Part shown: one piece after another, positions 51,710 to 60,608 of the stretch
Numbering within the stretch: the stretch's first letter is position 1
Layout of the letters: each line of letters starts with the position of its first letter
Program-made: the position numbers and the translations under genes
Assembly (NCBI GenBank): GCA_963761425.1
Contig: CAVXGQ010000005.1
Location: forward strand, 744,001-808,000
From: Bog-793 sp963761425
Lineage (GTDB): Bacteria > Actinomycetota > Acidimicrobiia > Acidimicrobiales > Bog-793
DNA: 64,000 bases
Direction of reading: 5' to 3'
Notes under the pieces: generated by a model
Told to the model about the DNA's origin: nothing
Database searches by the model: none
What the model saw: the letters and a program-made list of their open reading frames with translations, nothing else

Positions 51710-54700
51710 CGGCAACGGCTCGCTCGCCGCGCCGCCCGCGAAGGTCGGGGTTTACGTCTGTCACTGCGGCCTGAACATCGCTGCCAAGGTGGACGTCGAG
51801 GGCGTCGTCGCGTTCGCCGCCACGCTGCCGGGCGTCACGGTCGCGCGGGACTACAAGTTCATGTGCTCGGACCCAGGCCAGGAGCTGATCCAGCAGGACA
51901 TCCGCGACGGCCTGGTGAACCGGATCGTCGTCGCCTCCTGCTCGCCGCTCATGCACGAGGCGACCTTCCGGCGGGCGACAGCGGCCGGGGGAATCAGCCC
52001 GTTCTACTTCCAGATGGCGAACATCCGCGAGCACGTGGCCTGGGTGACCAACGACGAGGAGGACGCGACCGAGAAGTCGAAGGCGCTCGTCGCCGGTGCG
52101 GTGCGACGCGTAGCCGCACACGAGCACCTGGAACGGCGCCGCACCCCGATCCACCCCGACGTGCTGGTCGTCGGTGGCGGGATCGCGGGGATCCATGCGG
52201 CACTCATCCTCGCCGAGGCCGGCAAACACGTCTACCTCGTGGAGCGGGAGCCGTGCATCGGCGGTCAGATGGCCAAGTTCGACAAGACCTTCCCGACGCT
52301 CGACTGCGCCGCCTGCATCCTCACCCCGAAGATGGTGCAGGTCGGGCAGCACCCCAACATCGAGCTCCTCACCTTCAGCGAGGTGGAGGAGGTCTCCGGC
52401 TATGTGGGCGACTTCAAGGTCAAGGTGCGCAGGAAGGCCCGCTACATCAACGAGGACCTCTGCACCGGCTGCGACCTCTGTGTCGAGAACTGCACCTGGA
52501 CCGGGATCTCGTCGGAGTTCGACCACGGCCTTGGCACCCGCCCGGTCGTCTACAAGCCTTTCCCGCAGGCGGTGCCGGGCCTGCCGGTGATCGACCGGGC
52601 GGGGACCTCACCGTGCACCTTCGCCTGCCCGGCCGGCATCAAGGCCCACGGCTACGTGTCGCTCATCCGGAGCCGACAGTACGAGAAGGCGTTCAACCTC
52701 GTGCTCGAAGCAACGCCCTTGGTCGGAAGCCTGGGCTGCGCCTGCTACGCCCAGTGCGAGAGCGAGTGCACCCGGGACAGCCTCGAGGGCCCGCTGCCGA
52801 TCCGGCGCTTGAAGCGCTTCATCGCCGACACCCACTACTTGAAGGGCCCAGCCGCCCCGATCGAGACGCCGGCCCCCAACGGCAAGCAGGTGGCGGTGAT
52901 CGGCTCCGGGCCCGCCGGCCTGACCGCGGCCTGGCAGCTCGCCCGGCGGGGGTATCGAGTCAAGATTTTCGAGGCTGCGCCGGAACCGGGTGGCATGCTG
53001 CGACTGGCCATCCCCGAGTACCGGCTCCCGGCCACGGTGGTCGAGCGGGACATCGAGAACTTGACCGCGCTCGGCGTGGAGATCGCCACCAACACCCGCG
53101 TCGAGGACCTCGAGCAGCTGAGGCACGAGGGTTACGACGCGATCCTCGTGGCGACCGGCGCGCCGGTCTCTGCGAGCCTCGGGGTGCCGGGCGAGGACCT
53201 TGACGATGTCGTTTCCGGCCTGGAGTTCCTCGAAGCGGTCAAGCGCGGTGAGGCGAGCGACCTGGAGGGCCGGCGGACCGTCATCGTAGGCGGGGGGAAC
53301 GTGGCGATGGATGCCGCGCGGACCGCCCGACGCCTTGGGGCGCCGGAGGTGATCGTCGTGTACCGGCGTGGCCGCGACGAAATGCCTGCGTACCCCGAAG
53401 AAGTCCACGCCGCCGACCAGGAGGGCACCCGGTTCAGCTTCCAGGTGGCGCCCGTCGAGGTCCTGGGCGATGGGCACGGGCGGGTGACCGGCCTGCGCTG
53501 CGTTCAGACGACCCTCGGCGAACCCGACGCCTCGGGACGCCGACGCCCCGAGCCGATTCCCGGGAGCGAGCTCGTGATCGCCTGCGAGACGGTGATCGTC
53601 GCGGCCGGGCTGACGCCGGAAGCGATGACGCTCGCCCTCGGGCTGGTGAACACGCCGAATGGGACGATCCACACCGACCCGGGAACGCTCCAGACCGATG
53701 TCCCGTACGTCTTCGCGGCTGGCGACGTGGTGTCTGGCGCCCTCGACATCGCGCACGCGGTCGGGCAGGGACAGCGGGCTGCGTACATGGTCGATCGCTG
53801 GCTCCAGGGCGCGGAGCTGGACGGAGCGAGCTTCGACGTGAAGCTGCCGGTCGTCGACAAGGCCGAGGTGCTGGCGAAGCGGCATCCGGCTCGGAGTCAC
53901 CTCGATCCGCGGATGTCGAGCGCCCGGCTCGTCGCCGTGCCGAACGATTTCACCGAGGTCGAGCCGCCGCTGACCGAGGAGGAGGCGCTCTACGGCGCCG
54001 AACGGTGCCTCGACTGCGGCCCCTGCTCGGAATGTGGGCAGTGTGTCGCGGTCTGCGAAGCGGACGCCATCGACCTGACGATGCGGGAGCAAGAGGTCGA
54101 ACTGGAGGTGGGCACCATCGTCTTGGCCACCGGTTATAAGACCTTCGATCCCCAGCGCATCCCCGAGTACGGCTACGGGACACATCCGAACGTCTACACG
54201 AGCCTTGAGGTCGAACGCCTCCTCAACGCCTCCGGTCCCACCCAGGGCGAGATCGTGCTGCGCAACGGAGAGCGCCCCCAGGCGGTGGGGATCATTCACT
54301 GCGTCGGCTCCCGCGACGCCAGGTACAACACCTACTGCTCCCGCGTGTGCTGCATGTACTCGCTGAAGCTCGCCCATCTGATCAAAGAACGCACCGGAGC
54401 GGAGGTCTACAGCTTCTACATCGACATGCGGGCCCCAGGTAAGGCCTACGAGGAGTTCTACGGGAAGGTCATGGAGGAAGGCGTGCATTTCATCCGTGGC
54501 CGCGTCGCCGAGGTGAGCGACTCGGCGACCTCCCCAGCCGAGGAGGGAAAGCTTGTCGTTCGCGCCGAGGACACCTTGCTCGGCGCGGTGCGGCGGATCC
54601 CGGTGGACATGGTGGTGCTCGCGGTGGCTCTGGAGCCCCAGTCCGACGCCGACGAGGTCCGTCGGATCTTCAATATCGGCTGTGGCGCCGAGGGCTTCTT

Positions 54701-55103
54701 CACGGAGCGACACCCCAAGCTCGCGCCGGTGTCGACGTTCACCGACGGCGTCTTCCTCGCCGGTGCCTGCCAGGGGCCGAAGGACATCCCCGACACCGTC
54801 GCACAGGCCGGCGCGGCCGCGGCCGAGGCGCTGGTGATGGTCGATCGCGGCTCGGTGGAGCTGGAGCCGAACACGGCCTTCATCGACACGGCGAAGTGCT
54901 CGGGGTGTCGCGTCTGCGTCGGCCTCTGCCCGTTCGGCGCGCTCTCGTTCGACGCCAAGGCAGAGGTCGCGGTGGCCAACGAGGTGCTCTGCAAGGGGTG
55001 CGGCGTGTGCGTCGCCGCCTGCCCGTCCGGCGCGCTGCAACAGCACCTCTTCACCGACGAGCAGGTCCTCGCCGAGCTCGAGGGGGTGCTCGAAGGTGCC
55101 TGA
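51696..55103 (+). CDS. hdrA: HdrA-like flavoprotein with inserted GltD/NfnB-type domain
   Basis: 1135 residues; typical HdrA has ~650. Order: N-terminal HdrA part (VYVCHCGLNIAAKVD near 20; MCSDPGQELIQQDI; SCSPLMHEATFRRA), FAD motif VLVVGGGIAGIHAALILAEA near 156, and FDKTFPTLDCAACILTPKMV. A ferredoxin motif CTGCDLCVENC lies near 257. From about 305 to 700 a glutamate-synthase-small-subunit/NfnB-like module is inserted: CTFACPAGIKAHGYVSLIRS, CYAQCESECTRDSLEGPLPI, VAVIGSGPAGLTAAWQLARR, EAAPEPGGMLRLAIPEYRLP, VIVGGGNVAMDAARTARRLG, FAAGDVVSGALDIAHAVGQG. HdrA then resumes with CLDCGPCSECGQCVAVC near 771, HCVGSRDARYNTYCSRVCCM near 868, and two C-terminal clusters CSGCRVCVGLCP and CKGCGVCVAACP. The insertion adds a second FAD and an NAD(P)H site. 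GTG start; overlaps hdrB and mvhD. Confidence 0.93.
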   Translation: MPGPDGNGSLAAPPAKVGVYVCHCGLNIAAKVDVEGVVAFAATLPGVTVARDYKFMCSDPGQELIQQDIRDGLVNRIVVASCSPLMHEATFRRATAAGGISPFYFQMANIREHVAWVTNDEEDATEKSKALVAGAVRRVAAHEHLERRRTPIHPDVLVVGGGIAGIHAALILAEAGKHVYLVEREPCIGGQMAKFDKTFPTLDCAACILTPKMVQVGQHPNIELLTFSEVEEVSGYVGDFKVKVRRKARYINEDLCTGCDLCVENCTWTGISSEFDHGLGTRPVVYKPFPQAVPGLPVIDRAGTSPCTFACPAGIKAHGYVSLIRSRQYEKAFNLVLEATPLVGSLGCACYAQCESECTRDSLEGPLPIRRLKRFIADTHYLKGPAAPIETPAPNGKQVAVIGSGPAGLTAAWQLARRGYRVKIFEAAPEPGGMLRLAIPEYRLPATVVERDIENLTALGVEIATNTRVEDLEQLRHEGYDAILVATGAPVSASLGVPGEDLDDVVSGLEFLEAVKRGEASDLEGRRTVIVGGGNVAMDAARTARRLGAPEVIVVYRRGRDEMPAYPEEVHAADQEGTRFSFQVAPVEVLGDGHGRVTGLRCVQTTLGEPDASGRRRPEPIPGSELVIACETVIVAAGLTPEAMTLALGLVNTPNGTIHTDPGTLQTDVPYVFAAGDVVSGALDIAHAVGQGQRAAYMVDRWLQGAELDGASFDVKLPVVDKAEVLAKRHPARSHLDPRMSSARLVAVPNDFTEVEPPLTEEEALYGAERCLDCGPCSECGQCVAVCEADAIDLTMREQEVELEVGTIVLATGYKTFDPQRIPEYGYGTHPNVYTSLEVERLLNASGPTQGEIVLRNGERPQAVGIIHCVGSRDARYNTYCSRVCCMYSLKLAHLIKERTGAEVYSFYIDMRAPGKAYEEFYGKVMEEGVHFIRGRVAEVSDSATSPAEEGKLVVRAEDTLLGAVRRIPVDMVVLAVALEPQSDADEVRRIFNIGCGAEGFFTERHPKLAPVSTFTDGVFLAGACQGPKDIPDTVAQAGAAAAEALVMVDRGSVELEPNTAFIDTAKCSGCRVCVGLCPFGALSFDAKAEVAVANEVLCKGCGVCVAACPSGALQQHLFTDEQVLAELEGVLEGA

Positions 55104-55554
55104 GACCCGCTTCGAACCGAAGATCGTCGCCTTCTTCTGCACCTGGTGCACGTACACGGCGGCCGACCTGACCGGCATCTCCCGAATGGCGTACGCGCCG
55201 AACGTGCGGCTGATCCGCCTGATGTGCTCGGGCAGGGTCGATCCGCAATTCGTGCTCGCCGCCTTCCGCCACGGCGCCGACGGCGTGCTCGTCGGCGGCT
55301 GCCACCCGGGTGACTGCCACTACCAGGAAGGCAACTACAAGACCCGACGCCGGATCGAGCTCCTGCGCGCCGTCCTGCGCGAGATGGGCGTCGAGGACGA
55401 GCGGCTGCGCCTCGAGTGGATCTCAGCCTCCGAGGGCGACAAGGTGCAGCGGGTCTGCAACGAGATGACCGAGGAGCTGCGTCGGCTCGGGCCGCTGCGC
55501 CTCGAACGCCCAGCTCGCCCGACCGTGGAGATCGGTGCCGCGGAGGCGTTATGA
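55096..55554 (+). CDS. mvhD: F420-non-reducing hydrogenase iron-sulfur subunit D
   Basis: 152 residues from GTG, overlapping the hdrA stop. The conserved MvhD pattern is complete: FFCTWCTYTAADLTGISRM, RLIRLMCSGRVDPQFVLAAF, GADGVLVGGCHPGDCHYQEG and NYKTRRRIELLRAVLREMGV. MvhD carries a [2Fe-2S] cluster and docks the hydrogenase to HdrA. Its presence shows that the hydrogenase and Hdr modules form one complex. Confidence 0.93.
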   Translation: MPETRFEPKIVAFFCTWCTYTAADLTGISRMAYAPNVRLIRLMCSGRVDPQFVLAAFRHGADGVLVGGCHPGDCHYQEGNYKTRRRIELLRAVLREMGVEDERLRLEWISASEGDKVQRVCNEMTEELRRLGPLRLERPARPTVEIGAAEAL

Positions 55555-56538
55555 CGAAGCCAAAAGTCGCTTTCTACTGGTGCGCCTCTTGCGGCGGCTG
55601 CGAGGAGGCGGTGGTCGACCTCGGCGAGGACCTGCTGGCGGTCGTCGGGCTCGTGGACGTCGTCTTCTGGCCCGTCGCGCTCGACTTCAAGCGCGCAGAC
55701 GTCGAGGCGCTGCGACGACGGCGAGCTGGCGGCGGCGTTCATCAACGGCGCCGTCCGCACCTCGGAGCAGGAGGAGATGGCCGAGCTGTTGCGGCGCAAG
55801 TCTGCCGCGGTGGTCGCCTTCGGGAGCTGCGCGGTGCTGGGCGGCGTCCCCGGCCTCGCGAACCTCTACGAGCGCGAAGCGATCCTCGACGCCGTCTACC
55901 GCGAGGCGCCGAGCCTCGCGAATAGCGAGGGGACGTTGCCCGCGGAGGAGAGCCACGTCGCCGAAGGCGTGCTGACGTTGCCGGCGTTCGACGCCTCCGT
56001 GCGCACGCTCGACCAGGTCATCGACGTCGACTACTACCTCCCCGGCTGCCCGCCGCCCGTGGGCTTGATCGCGTCGGCCGTGACCGCGCTCGTCGAGGGG
56101 ACGCTGCCCGAGAAGGGCGCCGTGCTCGCGCCGGACGTGGCGCTGTGCTCCGAGTGCCCGCGCTCTCCAACGAAGCCCGACAAGCTCTTGGTGGAGGAGT
56201 TCCGGCGGCCGCACCAGACGCTCATCGACCCGGAGCGCTGCTTGCTCGCCCAGGGCCTCGTCTGCCTGGGCCCCGCCACCCGGGCGGGCTGCGCCGCCGC
56301 CTGCATCGGCGGGAACATGCCCTGCACCGGCTGCATGGGGCCGACGAGCAGCGTCGTCGACCACGGGGCCAAGGCGCTATCGGCCATCGCGTCCGTCCTC
56401 GATGTGAACGATGAGGACCGGATCGCTGTTCGGGTGGCCGAGATCACCGACCCGGTCGGCACCTTCTACCGCTACAGCCTGCCTGCGTCGCTACTGCATC
56501 GCCGGGTGGCCGCCCAAGTCGAGGAGCGGGTGCCATGA
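55551..56538 (+). CDS. mvhG: F420-non-reducing hydrogenase small subunit, one apparent +1 frameshift
   Basis: The first 54 codons (MTKPKVAFYWCASCGGCEEA, the proximal-cluster Cys, to DFKRADVEAL) are followed by an extra base at about 55713. In the +1 frame the protein continues DDGELAAAFINGAVRTSEQE, VVAFGSCAVLGGVPGLANLY, YYLPGCPPPVGLIASAV, CSECPRSP, GLVCLGPATRAGCAAACIGG and NMPCTGCMGPTSSV, with the medial and distal cluster Cys, to TGA at 56538. Total length ~329 residues after correction, close to the family's usual size. The upstream start overlaps mvhD and the end overlaps mvhA (ATGA). Either the gene is newly broken or a C was added in the consensus at CTG-C-GACGAC. Confidence 0.88.
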
Positions 56539-57999
56539 ACCGCGAGATCCTCATCGACCCCATCACACGGCTCGAAGGGCACGGGAGGATCCACGTCTTC
56601 CTCGACGCCGATGGCAACGTTGACCGGGCGTATCTCCAGATCCCGGAGCTGCGTGGCTTCGAGAAGTTCGCTCAGGGGCGACGCGCCGAGGACATGCCGC
56701 AGATCACCTCTCGCATCTGCGGGGTCTGTCCGATGGCCCACCACATGGCGGCGACGAAGACCCTCGATGACCTCTACCAGGTCGAGCCGCCACCGGCCGG
56801 CAGGAAGATCCGCGAGCTCCTCTACAGCGCCTTCATGGTCGAGGACCACGCGCTGCATTTCTTCTTCTTGGGCGGGCCCGACTTCATCGTCGGCCCGGAT
56901 GCGGCGGCGCCGAAGCGGAACATCCTCGGCGTCATCGACGCCGTCGGGCTCGAGGTCGGCAAGGAGGTGATCGGCGTCCGCAAGCAGCTCCGCGACCTCA
57001 TGGGTGCGGTGGCGGGCAAGGCCATCCATCCCGTCTTCGGGCTCCCCGGCGGCGTCTCGCGGGCCCTGACCCAGGAGCTCCAGGAGGAGGCCGCTGCGGC
57101 GGCGGCCCGCGCCGTCGACTTCGGCCTGTTCGCCCTGGGCGCCTTCCGTAAGACCGTGCTCGCCAACCCCGAGTACGTCGAGCTCGTCACCTCCGAGGCT
57201 TACACCCACCGCACCTACTCGATGGGCCTCGTCGATGCAGAGAACAAGGTGACCTTCTACGACGGCAGGATCAGGGTCGTCGACCCGGGAGGCCAGGAGT
57301 TCCTCGCCTTCGCCGCGAGGGACTACCTCGACCACGTCGCCGAGCACGTCGAGCCCTGGACGTACATGAAGTTCTGCTTCTTGAAGGACGTCGGCTGGAA
57401 GGGTCTCACCGACGGGATCGAAAGCGGCGTCTACAGCGTCGCGCCGCTGGCTCGGCTGAACGCCGCAGACGGGATGGCAACCCCCCGAGCACAGGAAGCC
57501 TATGAGGAGCTCGTCACGACCCTGGGCGGGAAGCCCGTCCACCACACGCTCGCCAACCACTGGGCCCGGATCGTCGAGATGGTCTACGCGGCGGAGCGGA
57601 TGGCGGAGCTCGCCGCCGACCCGGAGATTCTCGACCCGGAGGTGCGTAGGCTGCCGACCACCGTGCCCCAGGAGGGCATCGGCGTCGTGGAGGCGCCGCG
57701 GGGGACCCTTTTCCATCACTACCGAACCGATGAGCGCGGGCTCGTCACGACCGCGAACCTGATTGTCGCCACGCAGAACAACGCCGCCCGGATCGCGCTG
57801 TCGGTCGACAAGGCGGCACGAGCGCTCATCCGGCAGGGCGAGGTCAACGACGGATTGCTCAACCGGGTCGAGATGGCCTTTCGCGCGCTACGACCCGTGC
57901 CTGGGCTGCGCCACGCACAGCCTGCCGGGCCACATGCCGCTGGTCGTCGAGGTCCGGGATGCGGACGGCGAGGTCGTCCTCGAGATCCGGCGAGACTGA
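56535..57999 (+). CDS. mvhA: F420-non-reducing hydrogenase large subunit, one apparent +1 frameshift
   Basis: Starts IDPITRLEGHGRIHVFLDAD, then the N-terminal nickel-ligand motif SRICGVCPMAHHMAATKTLD at about residue 59. The central MvhA text includes FFFLGGPDFIVGPDAAAPKR and YTHRTYSMGLVDAENKVTFY. After EMAFRA the frame is lost at about 57888. The +1 frame gives YDPCLGCATHSLPGHMPLVV, the C-terminal DPCxxC ligand pair with the His where the maturation protease cuts, and then a short C-terminal peptide to TGA at 57999. Without correction the enzyme lacks two nickel ligands and would be inactive. It belongs to the group 3c-type hydrogenases by gene context. Confidence 0.9.
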
Positions 58000-58001
58000 C
58001 C

Positions 58002-58509
58002 GTGCGCGTGCCTCGTCCTCGGCCTGGGTAACGAGTACGCCGGAGACGACGCCGTGGGTGTGCTCGCGGTGCGGGCGCTGCGGGGGGAGTTCACCGGCGC
58101 GGCCGACGTCGTGGAGAGCGCGGCCTCCGGCCTGGCACTGCTCGAGGTCTTCACCGGATATGACCGTGCGGTGGTCGTCGACTCCATCCGCACCGGCCGC
58201 AACCCGGCGGGCACGATCGCTGAGCTCGGGCTTGCCGATGTGGGTCGTGCCTCCGCTCCCAGCCTGCACCAGGCTGGCATTCCCGAGCTGGCCGCCGTCG
58301 GCGAGCGGCTCGGCCTCGGCTTTCCCGCCGAGACGCGGGTTCTCGCCGTCGAGGTCGCCGCTCTACCCACCTTCGGTGAACCGCTGAGCGCGCCCGTCGC
58401 AGCGGCGGTCGGCGAGCTCGTGCGCCGTATCCGGGCGCAAGTCGAGCGTTGGGTGTCAGAGGACCGAGCGAGTGGGCCGGAAGGAGAAGCGTGCACGACT
58501 ACCACATAG
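58002..58509 (+). CDS. Hydrogenase maturation protease, one apparent +1 frameshift
   Basis: GTG at 58002, two bases after the mvhA stop, gives MRV and then leaves frame. With one C removed at about 58011 it reads MRVLVLGLGNEYAGDDAVGV, the HycI/HoxM-type N-terminus whose Glu and Asp bind nickel. It continues VESAASGLALLEVFTGYDRA, VVVDSIRTG and SLHQAGIPELAAVG with the third metal ligand His, to TAG at 58509. Length ~168 residues fits the family. It should cleave the C-terminal peptide of MvhA after nickel insertion. It overlaps the hypA-like gene by 19 bases. Confidence 0.85.
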
Positions 58510-58904
58510 TCAGCGATCTTGTCGCACGCCTGACGCGCGACCCAAGCCTGGCCGAGCGCGTCGCCGAGGTGCGCGTGCGGGCGAGCCCGGTGTTCTCACC
58601 GGAGGCACTGCTCCAGGCTTACGAGATGCTGACAGAGGAGACACCGCTCGCAGGATCGCACCTCGTCGTCGAGGAGCTGGCCGATCGTCGCGAGTGCGCG
58701 ACGTGCAGAGAGATCTGGACGGTGTCGGGCAACGACGTGGCCGGCCATCTGATCATCTGCCCGTCGTGCGGCACCCCGTCGCCCCTCGAGGGTGGATCCG
58801 GGATCGAGCTGCTCGAGATCACCAACAAGGAACAGTGGAACCCCCAGCCGCCGCAGCCTGTCCCGGTGGGGTTCTCGCTCGGGAGGCCTGAAAGATGTGT
58901 GTGA
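58491..58904 (+). CDS. hypA: HypA-like nickel-insertion protein
   Basis: 137 residues from GTG. The N-terminus is MHDYHIVSDLVARL, with His2 (the nickel ligand in HypA) kept. The zinc ribbon is ECATCREIWTV and IICPSCGTPSPLEGG, CxxC-x(n)-CxxC. The C-terminal GIELLEITNKEQ matches the family's ELxxI end, with a Pro-rich extension (NPQPPQPVPVGFSLGRPERC). It delivers nickel to the hydrogenase large subunit with HypB. HypB, D, E and F are not in this window. The gene overlaps hypC by ten bases. Confidence 0.85.
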   Translation: MHDYHIVSDLVARLTRDPSLAERVAEVRVRASPVFSPEALLQAYEMLTEETPLAGSHLVVEELADRRECATCREIWTVSGNDVAGHLIICPSCGTPSPLEGGSGIELLEITNKEQWNPQPPQPVPVGFSLGRPERCV

Positions 58905-59221
58905 GCCTGCCCGGGAGGGTCGTGAGTGTGCAGGACGCGACGGCCGTCGTAGAGATCGCCGGGGCGTCCCGATGGTGCAACGCGCTCCTCGAGCCGGAGT
59001 TGCGACCAGGCGACTGGGTGCTCGTGCACGCCGGGCTGGTCCTTTGCGTTCTCCCAGAGGAGGAGGCACGCCAGATGGAAGAGGATTTCGCCGAGTTGGA
59101 CCGGTTCACCGGAGCGATGGAGACGACCGACGGTGGGATTTTTGATTCGACATCGCGCCCTGCTACCTCCACGGCGGATCCGTTCGCGTCTCGACGCGCT
59201 CGCGCTAGCGACAGTCGATGA
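58895..59221 (+). CDS. hypC: HypC-like hydrogenase chaperone
   Basis: 108 residues. It begins MCVSLPGRVVSVQDATAVVE, the HypC/HupF signature with the essential Cys2, then GASRWCNALLEPELRPGDWV, LVHAGLVLCVLPEEEARQM and a short acidic helix. The C-terminal ~25 residues (SRPATSTADPFASRRARASD) look unstructured and are longer than usual. HypC carries the Fe(CN)2CO precursor with HypD. It is the last gene of the hydrogenase block. Confidence 0.88.
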   Translation: MCVSLPGRVVSVQDATAVVEIAGASRWCNALLEPELRPGDWVLVHAGLVLCVLPEEEARQMEEDFAELDRFTGAMETTDGGIFDSTSRPATSTADPFASRRARASDSR

Positions 59222-59438
59222 CGCACAAGCTGTCGACGCGGGTCGACCAGTGCGGCTCCTCGGAGGTCGTCGTCGTGGCGGGCGGCGTCAGCCTCGAACC
59301 GCTGCGCGGCAGGGCTATTACCGGGCGCCCGAGCCGGAGGAGATCCGGCCGCTCAACGATTCGCTCCAGGCCGCCTCCGCCCACAACCCGAGGCCGATAG
59401 GAGGAGCCATCAACGAATTAGTGCGCGAACGATCCCGG
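59222..59438. other. Junction between hypC and the transporter gene
   Basis: Contains a coding-like fragment in the frame of the next gene (GYYRAPEPEEIRPLNDSLQA, ASAHNPRPIGGAINEL) with no obvious start. It may be the tail of a lost gene fused in frame. Confidence 0.3.
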
Positions 59439-60353
59439 ATGTCCGGCCTGCTCGTCGCCGGTGCGACCGCCGCCGTGAGCGGAGTGTCTGTCTTCGTCAA
59501 CAGCTACGGGGTCCACGCCGTCCCATCACCAGCGGTATACACGACGGCGAAGAACCTCGTCGCCGCCATCGTCCTCGTCGGCGCTGCGCTCGCCGTGCGC
59601 CTGTCTGCGCGCGGTCCACGCGCCATTGCGGACATCAAGCCGACCACTCCCCCGCGAACACGCCTCGCCGAACTCGTCGGACTCGGGTACGTCGGGACCG
59701 TCGGTGGAGGATTCGCGTTCATCTTGTTCTTCGATGGACTCGCGTGGACGAGCGCAGTCCCGGCGGCGTTCCTCCACGACACGCTCGTCGTCTGGGTCGC
59801 GCTCGTTGCCTGGCCGCTACTCGGTGAGCGGCTCGGCCGTTGGAACGTTGCCGCGATCGTCCTCCTCGTTGTCGGGGTCGTCGCCTCAACTGGAGGGATC
59901 GGCGGGCTCCGCGCGAACAGTGCCAACGCCCTCGTCCTCGGCGCGACGCTCTGCTGGGCGATCGAGACTGTGGTCGCGCGACGCCTGCTCGCGCGCGTCA
60001 CGCCGACGACGCTCGGCCTCGTCCGTATGGGCGGTGGCGCCATCGTGCTCCTCGCGTACCTCGCGATCAGCGGAGCGCTCCACTCGCTGATAGCGCTCGA
60101 CGCCTCAGCGTTGCGCTGGACGCTCGTGACCGGCGTCCTCCTTGGCGTGTACGTCGCAACGTGGATGACAGCGCTCGCTCGCGCGCGTGCCATCGATGTC
60201 ACATCAGTGCTCGTCTCGAGCGCCGTGATCACAACGATCCTCCAGGCCCTCGTCCAGCACAAGGGCCTCGGCCCCGAGGCAGTTGGCATCACGCTGATGC
60301 TGATCGGCACCGCTGCTGCCACCGTCGGGTGGGCGAGGGTGGCACGGACGTGA
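59439..60353 (+). CDS. EamA/DMT-family transporter
   Basis: 304 residues with about ten membrane segments in two EamA repeats (LLVAGATAAVSGVSVFVNSY, AAIVLVGAALAVRLSA, LGYVGTVGGGFAFILFFDG; ALVLGATLCWAIETVVARRL, GAIVLLAYLAISGAL, VTGVLLGVYVATWMTALARA, AVGITLMLIGTAAATVGWA). The SAVPAAFLHDTLVVWVALVA, WPLLGERLGRWN block is a typical drug/metabolite transporter motif. The substrate is unknown. ATG at 59439 is preferred; GTG at 59421 is possible. The frame runs further upstream into non-family text. It is probably not part of the hydrogenase operon. Confidence 0.82.
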   Translation: MSGLLVAGATAAVSGVSVFVNSYGVHAVPSPAVYTTAKNLVAAIVLVGAALAVRLSARGPRAIADIKPTTPPRTRLAELVGLGYVGTVGGGFAFILFFDGLAWTSAVPAAFLHDTLVVWVALVAWPLLGERLGRWNVAAIVLLVVGVVASTGGIGGLRANSANALVLGATLCWAIETVVARRLLARVTPTTLGLVRMGGGAIVLLAYLAISGALHSLIALDASALRWTLVTGVLLGVYVATWMTALARARAIDVTSVLVSSAVITTILQALVQHKGLGPEAVGITLMLIGTAAATVGWARVART

Positions 60354-60432
60354 CCCTCAGGCCACTCCAATTCGCCCGCTAGGCCTACCTGCCGAACTCC
60401 CTCGGATACTGCAGGTGAGCAAACCACTCTCG

Positions 60433-60507
60433 CGCACCCTGGGTAGTTGGACACCGATTGGGGGCCAAGATGGCGCTTATGACAGTGTCCAACGATCCCG
60501 GGTGCGC
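60433..60507. repeat. MITE-like inverted repeat
   Basis: Arms CGCACCCTGGGTAGTTGGACAC and, reversed, CGCACCCGGGATCGTTGGACAC-like sequence flank ~30 bases. The TAGTTGGACACCGATTGGGG end resembles IS3-type tips. Confidence 0.5.
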
Positions 60508-60608
60508 GTCAGGACCGACGTCGCGACACATTTCGGGCGTATCCGTGGGATGACGCCGACTCGACATAGGAGATGCGTGGAGGACGGTCAGCTCTCCGTC
60601 TCCTTCAA

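Noticed and set aside
52608..55178. 856-codon open frame antisense to hdrA
   Set aside because: hdrA has full domain support over the same bases; long antisense frames are expected at this GC content.
57885..57892. Programmed frameshift in mvhA
   Set aside because: No slippery heptamer or following pseudoknot is evident, and neighbouring genes show the same kind of extra base, so error or mutation is simpler.
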